Assembly: GCA_017625255.1 (NCBI GenBank) | Contig: JAGALK010000095.1 | Span: 1-51,744, forward strand | Reading direction: 5' to 3' | Source: Lachnospiraceae bacterium | GTDB taxonomy: Bacteria > Bacillota > Clostridia > Lachnospirales > Lachnospiraceae | DNA: 51,744 nt | In this document: piece after piece, positions 51,701-51,744 of the stretch | Numbering within the stretch: the first letter of the stretch is position 1 | Layout: every line of letters begins with the position of its first letter | The notes under the pieces: model-generated | What the model was told of the DNA's origin: nothing | What the model saw: only the letters and a program-made list of their open reading frames with translations | Database searches by the model: none | Position numbers and translations under genes: made by a program

Positions 51701-51744
51701 TTACTTCGAGATACTTGAAATTTTCAAAAAATCTAAAATCATTA

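Noticed and set aside
1..51744. tRNA, rRNA and CRISPR arrays
   Set aside because: No cloverleaf with a conserved T-arm, no rRNA core sequence and no regularly spaced repeats were seen; the only tandem repeat is the 19-bp one at 18192.

Overview
The window is low-GC DNA from a Gram-positive anaerobe, most likely a Lachnospiraceae (Clostridia) relative of Roseburia, Agathobacter or Butyrivibrio. The evidence is AT-rich codon use, strong AGGAGG-type ribosome sites, a group II intron protein close to the Eubacterium rectale type, and a Clostridia-type mobilization relaxase. Bases 1-45735 form one very large cell-surface polysaccharide (teichoic-acid-like or capsule-like) locus, almost entirely on the + strand. 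Bases 45736-51744 are a scrap-yard of damaged mobile elements.

Module A (396-18057) begins with rfbB-rfbA-rfbC behind its own promoter. It continues with an ABC exporter pair whose ATPase carries a Wzt-type carbohydrate-binding tail, followed by a methyltransferase-kinase fusion resembling the O-antigen chain terminator WbdD. Next come a polytopic initiating sugar-phosphate transferase, a GT2, a LicD protein, a CDP-polyol-type phosphotransferase, a second ABC exporter pair, a second TagF-like protein, an IspD/TarI-like cytidylyltransferase and an extended SDR. A bidirectional terminator and one inverted gene, a pyruvyl transferase, close the module.

Module B (18268-28636) starts at a promoter divergent from the pyruvyl transferase. 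It has two tandem paralogous membrane proteins of the O-antigen ligase/polymerase type, then a UDP-HexNAc 4,6-dehydratase, a small PglC-like phosphoglycosyltransferase and a 4-reductase-like SDR (together suggesting a QuiNAc/FucNAc-type first sugar), and three glycosyltransferases.

Module C (28709-45735) has its own extended -10 promoter and a third ABC exporter. It then encodes a dTDP-3-amino-sugar route (ketoisomerase, aminotransferase, hexapeptide acyltransferase) and what I read as an Arn-like cassette: GT-C transferase, WecE-type 4-aminotransferase, ATP-grasp ligase, polyprenyl-phosphate GT2, MaoC-type hydratase and PglD-like acyltransferase. It ends with a GT2/TagF fusion, a glycerol-3-phosphate cytidylyltransferase and an AsnB-type amidotransferase. 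The shared precursor dTDP-4-keto-6-deoxyglucose (RfbA, RfbB) can feed three branches. No rfbD, Wzx flippase or LCP ligase is visible in the window.

Mobile region: a group IIC-like intron sits directly after the asnB terminator hairpin, and its reverse transcriptase is cut before the YADD motif. An IS110-family element follows (transposase on the minus strand, long 5' noncoding end that may encode a bridge RNA). Then come a histidine-kinase fragment, a relaxase gene whose start codon has been removed by an IS3-family insertion, and that IS3 element itself, which has lost its 3' end.
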